Assembly: GCA_037783545.1 (NCBI GenBank)
Contig: JBBELK010000329.1
Span: 5,222,501 to 5,286,500 of the forward strand
Length of the DNA stretch: 64,000 nt
Source: Henricia sp. BOLD:AAB3569
Lineage: Eukaryota; Echinodermata; Asteroidea; Spinulosida; Echinasteridae
Direction: 5' to 3'
Below the pieces are notes generated by a model that worked only from the letters and a program-made list of their open reading frames with translations, ran no database searches and was not told where the DNA came from. Numbering within the stretch: position 1 is the stretch's first letter; every line of letters starts with the position of its first letter. The translations under genes were made by a program, and so were the position numbers. Shown piece by piece: positions 63,401 through 64,000 of this stretch.

Positions 63401-63743
63401 GCTTTTTAAGGCCTTAAATTTAGAAAATTAAGTTAAGACTTTTGAACACCCGCGGACACCCTGAAAGGGGTAAAAAATACTGACTGTCATCCCGTCCTGA
63501 TATTTTCGGCTAAAAATATAAAGCAAAAAAAAAAAACCCTTTCCCACCATAAATATTGTTTTCTTGGCCTATAAACCAATGCATACACAGTAAACAGAGC
63601 AACGGTTGGGACTTTAAAAAAGAAGCTTTATATCAGAAAAATATTTGTATTGGGAAGGGGGAAGAGGCATTAAAATGCGAGTTTATTGTAAAAGAAAAGT
63701 ACCTACCCATTGCAGCAATGAATGCATTGTCTTCTTTGTGATC
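51365..63743 (-). CDS. Gene 2: receptor-type protein tyrosine phosphatase, tandem D1-D2 cytoplasmic region (5' part beyond right edge)
   Basis: Thirteen minus-strand exons join in frame to a TAG stop at 51365-51367. D1 runs from the right edge to about 58408 and keeps FNLTSWPDMGVP (general-acid loop), LVHCSAGVGRTGTF (cysteine/P-loop) and MVQTYDQYAF (Q-loop), so it should hydrolyse phosphotyrosine. The linker leads to D2 (57880 to 51365): NRSGDILPLERNRP, YINAAFVD, PLPNTVADIWRLAYD, LQGWASNDD, VIVQCLNGIGRSGVFC and MEQYLLCYEV. D2 lacks WPD and the signature histidine, so it is probably a regulatory pseudophosphatase. Tandem domains with this spacing occur only in RPTPs, so TM and ectodomain exons are expected to the right. 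LNGxGRSG resembles D2 of the R2B (PTPRM/K/T/U) class. Same strand as gene 1. Confidence 0.92.
51587..52620 (-). mobile_element. 5'-truncated non-LTR retrotransposon (CR1/L2-like), 3' end of the reverse-transcriptase ORF
   Basis: A 241-codon open frame (51885-52610) encodes the region after the RT fingers/palm: NLGVFFDSSLGYGAHI, LDSCNALLYGLP, RLQNAAARLL, LHWLPVTRRIQYK, WNSLPKTLRDL. This block is typical of CR1/L2/Rex-type LINEs. A 3' UTR follows, ending in an (ATT)n tail at 51587-51606, as in L2/CR1. The catalytic YXDD region and endonuclease are absent, so it is dead on arrival. It lies in the last intron of gene 2. A GC-rich MITE-like stretch (51712-51852) interrupts the 3' UTR. Confidence 0.85.
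52788..52923 (-). CDS. Gene 2 exon: D2 NGIGRSG signature
   Basis: 136-nt exon, phase 2 to 0. (L)NGIGRSGVFCTVSTIVEK through NRTQMIESM. Same length and splice position as the D1 signature exon. Confidence 0.92.
53000..53332 (+). mobile_element. tRNA-derived SINE with (AAT)n tail
   Basis: GGGTTGCGGGTTCGAAACTC (B-box-like), CCTTGAGCAAGGCACTCAAC, GGTTTCCTCACGCTTGCGAG, and ending in (AAT)n. Confidence 0.65.
53558..54148. mobile_element. 591-bp near-perfect palindrome, TSD TTA
   Basis: Ends AGCCCGCCGCACATGAGAGC and inverse; TTA on both sides. Arms of about 200 bp. In the intron between the two D2 signature exons of gene 2. Confidence 0.8.
54370..54524 (-). CDS. Gene 2 exon: D2 degenerate WPD loop to QCL
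   Basis: 155-nt exon, phase 0 to 2. LQHFQLQGWASNDDKPTSP has WAS in place of WPD; ends GPVIVQC, with Q in place of the signature histidine but the cysteine kept. Confidence 0.9.
54555..54897. mobile_element. AGGAG-GTCCAGAT TTAA-type MITE, diverged copy
   Basis: Shares ATTACACCAACCTTTTTGC and GAACAAGCTCC with 59888-60143 and 62622-62970. In those copies, ends TTAAAGGAGCATGTCCAG and inverse. Confidence 0.6.
54926..55054 (-). CDS. Gene 2 exon: D2 middle segment
   Basis: 129-nt phase 0-0 exon, EPEHYLPDVDTAKFG to TLEVWKSGEE. HYLPD stands in for the YWP motif. Upstream and downstream joins keep the frame. Confidence 0.85.
55816..55950 (-). CDS. Gene 2 exon: D2 PLPNTVADIWRL
   Basis: 135-nt phase 0-0 exon. 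KKKEAFITTQMPLPNTVADI then WRLAYDCNAPAIIMM, the D2 form of TQGPLPxTxxDFWRM. Confidence 0.9.
55993..56515. mobile_element. B-type TTAA element, copy B4
   Basis: Ends TTAAAGATAGTAAACATGAT and TGTATACTGCCTTTAA; interior GGGGCGAAATGACACTTGG units. Confidence 0.7.
56520..57010. other. Intron of gene 2 without recognised features
   Basis: No repeat or exon recognised; a 67-codon open frame at 56767 has no domain signature. Confidence 0.35.
57016..57092 (-). CDS. Gene 2 exon: D2 YINAAFVD
   Basis: 77-nt exon, phase 1 to 0. (L)ERNRPRLVPLGETGSS then TYINAAFVD, the conserved D/Y-INAS-F strand. Confidence 0.88.
57704..57772. mobile_element. Truncated AGGCACAGG-type MITE (A4)
   Basis: Left TTAA and left arm only; stops about 10 bases from the splice donor of the gene 2 exon at 57781. 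Confidence 0.65.
57781..57880 (-). CDS. Gene 2 exon: D2 start (KNRSxDILP)
   Basis: 100-nt exon, phase 0 to 1. TLNRVTPPPRWDAF then ENADKNRSGDILP, equivalent to the KNRYxxVLP motif with S replacing the phosphotyrosine-recognition tyrosine. A truncated MITE lies just past its donor. Confidence 0.88.
58020..58139. mobile_element. GGGAAGACACACAAATC MITE, copy 2, TSD TAA
   Basis: 120 bp inserted in an AGGCC-type MITE: removing it plus one TAA restores CAATGGTAACAAACACC, found intact at 10093 and 60551. Confidence 0.88.
58408..58557 (-). CDS. Gene 2 exon: D1 end and D1-D2 linker
   Basis: 150-nt phase 0-0 exon, DQYAFVYEALLEGYLSGDT followed by linker VKLKNINPKTRKRYIEEEF. Matches EQYxFIYDALLE...CGDT of RPTPs. 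Confidence 0.9.
58690..59136 (-). other. 148-codon open frame in gene 2 intron, unrecognised
   Basis: MAESTSGYIQDLFCC... to LGKFWR. No domain recognised. Lies in an intron; could be transposon-derived. Confidence 0.15.
59287..59422 (-). CDS. Gene 2 exon: D1 P-loop and Q-loop
   Basis: 136-nt exon, phase 2 to 0. (S)AGVGRTGTFIAIYTLLD completes HCSAGVGRTG; QMRVNRVNMVQTY leads into the Q-loop. All catalytic residues visible here are intact. Confidence 0.95.
59541..59873. mobile_element. TAGATTGGTTCCCGAT foldback element
   Basis: TAGATTGGTTCCC at left and GGGAACCAATCTA at right, with CTTATATG and AAATATAAGG blocks; about 330 bp. Confidence 0.55.
59888..60143. mobile_element. AGGAG-GTCCAGAT TTAA MITE
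   Basis: TTTAAAGGAGCATGTCCAG at left, CTGAACAAGCTCCTTTAA at right, TTAA both ends. Confidence 0.7.
60196..60377 (-). CDS. Gene 2 exon: D1 WPD loop to catalytic histidine-cysteine
   Basis: 182-nt exon, phase 0 to 2. IKHFNLTSWPDMGVPLYP holds the general-acid aspartate. Ends LLVHC plus two bases of the serine codon, so the intron splits the catalytic signature. Confidence 0.93.
60695..60931. mobile_element. TGCACCTATCAATTGTT MITE, TSD TTA
   Basis: 237 bp with C/G-rich arms inserted in an AGGCC-type MITE. Removal restores GAAGTATTACTGCATCTATG, intact at 58265. TTA at 60692-60694 and 60932-60934. Confidence 0.88.
61389..61785. mobile_element. GGGTCWTTC MITE, TSD ATGT, next to a splice donor
   Basis: Ends GGGTCATTCCCAAAATTAGG and inverse, ATGT both sides. 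397 bp; ends nine bases from the coding edge at 61795. Confidence 0.85.
61795..61920 (-). CDS. Gene 2 exon: D1 KCxxYWP segment
   Basis: 126-nt phase 0-0 exon, EKCKRYWPARKNQEEKYG through HTLQVHQ. KCxxYWP is a conserved PTP motif. A MITE (61389-61785) begins nine bases past the exon end. Confidence 0.9.
62178..62467. mobile_element. GACCTTTATCACGG MITE copy 3
   Basis: Both ends intact (GACCTTTATCACGGTGCG and inverse), TA flanks. Confidence 0.8.
62622..62970. mobile_element. AGGAG-GTCCAGAT MITE, diverged copy
   Basis: AAAGGAGTGTGTCCAGATAAC at left, GAACACGCTCC at right; TTAA eroded. Nearly reaches the gene 2 exon at 62990. Confidence 0.6.
62990..63087 (-). CDS. Gene 2 exon: D1 DFWRMIWQ segment
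   Basis: 98-nt exon, phase 1 to 0. PNSTALNDFWRMIWQ then IIIMLTQLVEGNK: the conserved PTP motif DFWRMVWE followed by the VMLT strand. Confidence 0.9.
63225..63297 (+). mobile_element. SINE tail with (AAT)n
   Basis: CATGGGTTTCCTCTCGCTTG and GTATGAATACCAGAAAG followed by (AAT)n, matching 53215-53332. Confidence 0.6.
63707..63743 (-). CDS. Gene 2 exon: D1, start of the DFWRM region
   Basis: 37-nt exon DHKEDNAFIAAM-G, phase 0 to 1, joining to GPNSTALNDFW in the next exon. Occupies the place of YIATQG in other D1 domains. First exon recognised inside the window. Confidence 0.75.
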
Positions 63744-64000
63744 CTGTATGTGGGTTGAATATAGGAGAAATAGATGGAAAATTTAATCATTTTTTTGTTT
63801 TATTTATTTAATTGGTTTAATATAAATCAGGGTCCTGAAAGTAGCTAATGTCCTTCTATGCAGTTATAATTGATTGCTTTCCGGTGACGTCACCCCTTCC
63901 ATCCACCATTTTGGTTGTCATTTTTCATGACCCACGTGGCTCGAGCGATAACCGGCCAAAAAAGCAATAAAATCGCCTTGGTTGCACTTATTACCTGTTA

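Noticed and set aside
721..63743. One single giant RPTP gene
   Set aside because: Gene 2 has an in-frame stop right after the D2 terminal helix, and gene 1 opens with its own ATG and signal peptide; the order (enzyme first, ectodomain later) also excludes it.

Overview
The window is animal nuclear DNA: AT-rich, intron-dense and packed with short inverted-repeat transposons. The family content (8-cysteine EGF, Ig, FN3 and tandem-phosphatase modules, tRNA-derived SINEs, a CR1/L2-like LINE tail, abundant tacatgta strings) suggests an invertebrate deuterostome, most likely an echinoderm. The phylum is inference; no species marker is visible.

Two spliced genes lie head to tail on the minus strand. 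Gene 1 (ATG at 38419, reading leftward, leaving the window at the left edge) encodes the ectodomain, transmembrane helix and juxtamembrane region of a receptor-type protein tyrosine phosphatase (RPTP). I could join 24 exons with matching phases. The order is signal peptide, Ig, EGF, Ig, EGF, Ig, two calcium-binding EGFs, half an Ig, EGF, Ig, Ig, three FN3 domains, an RPTP membrane-proximal module with a furin-like RRKKR site, one transmembrane helix, and the wedge-like PPIPLEDL / NDDEIFKNEY segment that normally precedes phosphatase domain D1. D1 itself lies outside the window. Gene 2 (63743 to stop at 51365, entering from the right edge) gives the complementary half: 13 joined exons for most of a catalytically intact D1 (WPD, HCSAGVGRTG) and a complete D2 whose WPD is WAS and whose signature begins QCLNG. 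The two genes look like tandem RPTP paralogues.

Between them on the plus strand sits one intact single-exon gene, a secreted C-type lectin (47890-48447) with an EPN sugar-binding motif. The rest of the 38.4-51.4 kb interval is transposon-derived or unassigned.

Introns and intergenic DNA are dominated by non-autonomous DNA elements whose ends and target duplications can be read directly: TTAA-flanked families ending in AGG (T2/Kolobok-like), 3-bp TTA/TAA-flanked families (Harbinger-like), a GGGTCWTTC-ended group with 4-bp duplications, a CACCAATCC-ended group flanked by TATA, and TA-flanked elements. Several are nested or abutted, giving relative insertion order. Other content: a 5'-truncated LINE, tRNA-derived SINEs, minisatellites just downstream of the gene 2 stop, a tandem array of small hairpins in a gene 1 intron, and a cluster of AGGTCA half-sites beside a possible 9-nt microexon.

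Exon boundaries were set by hand from GT/AG sites, phase continuity and domain continuity, without transcripts. No tRNA, rRNA or CRISPR locus was found.
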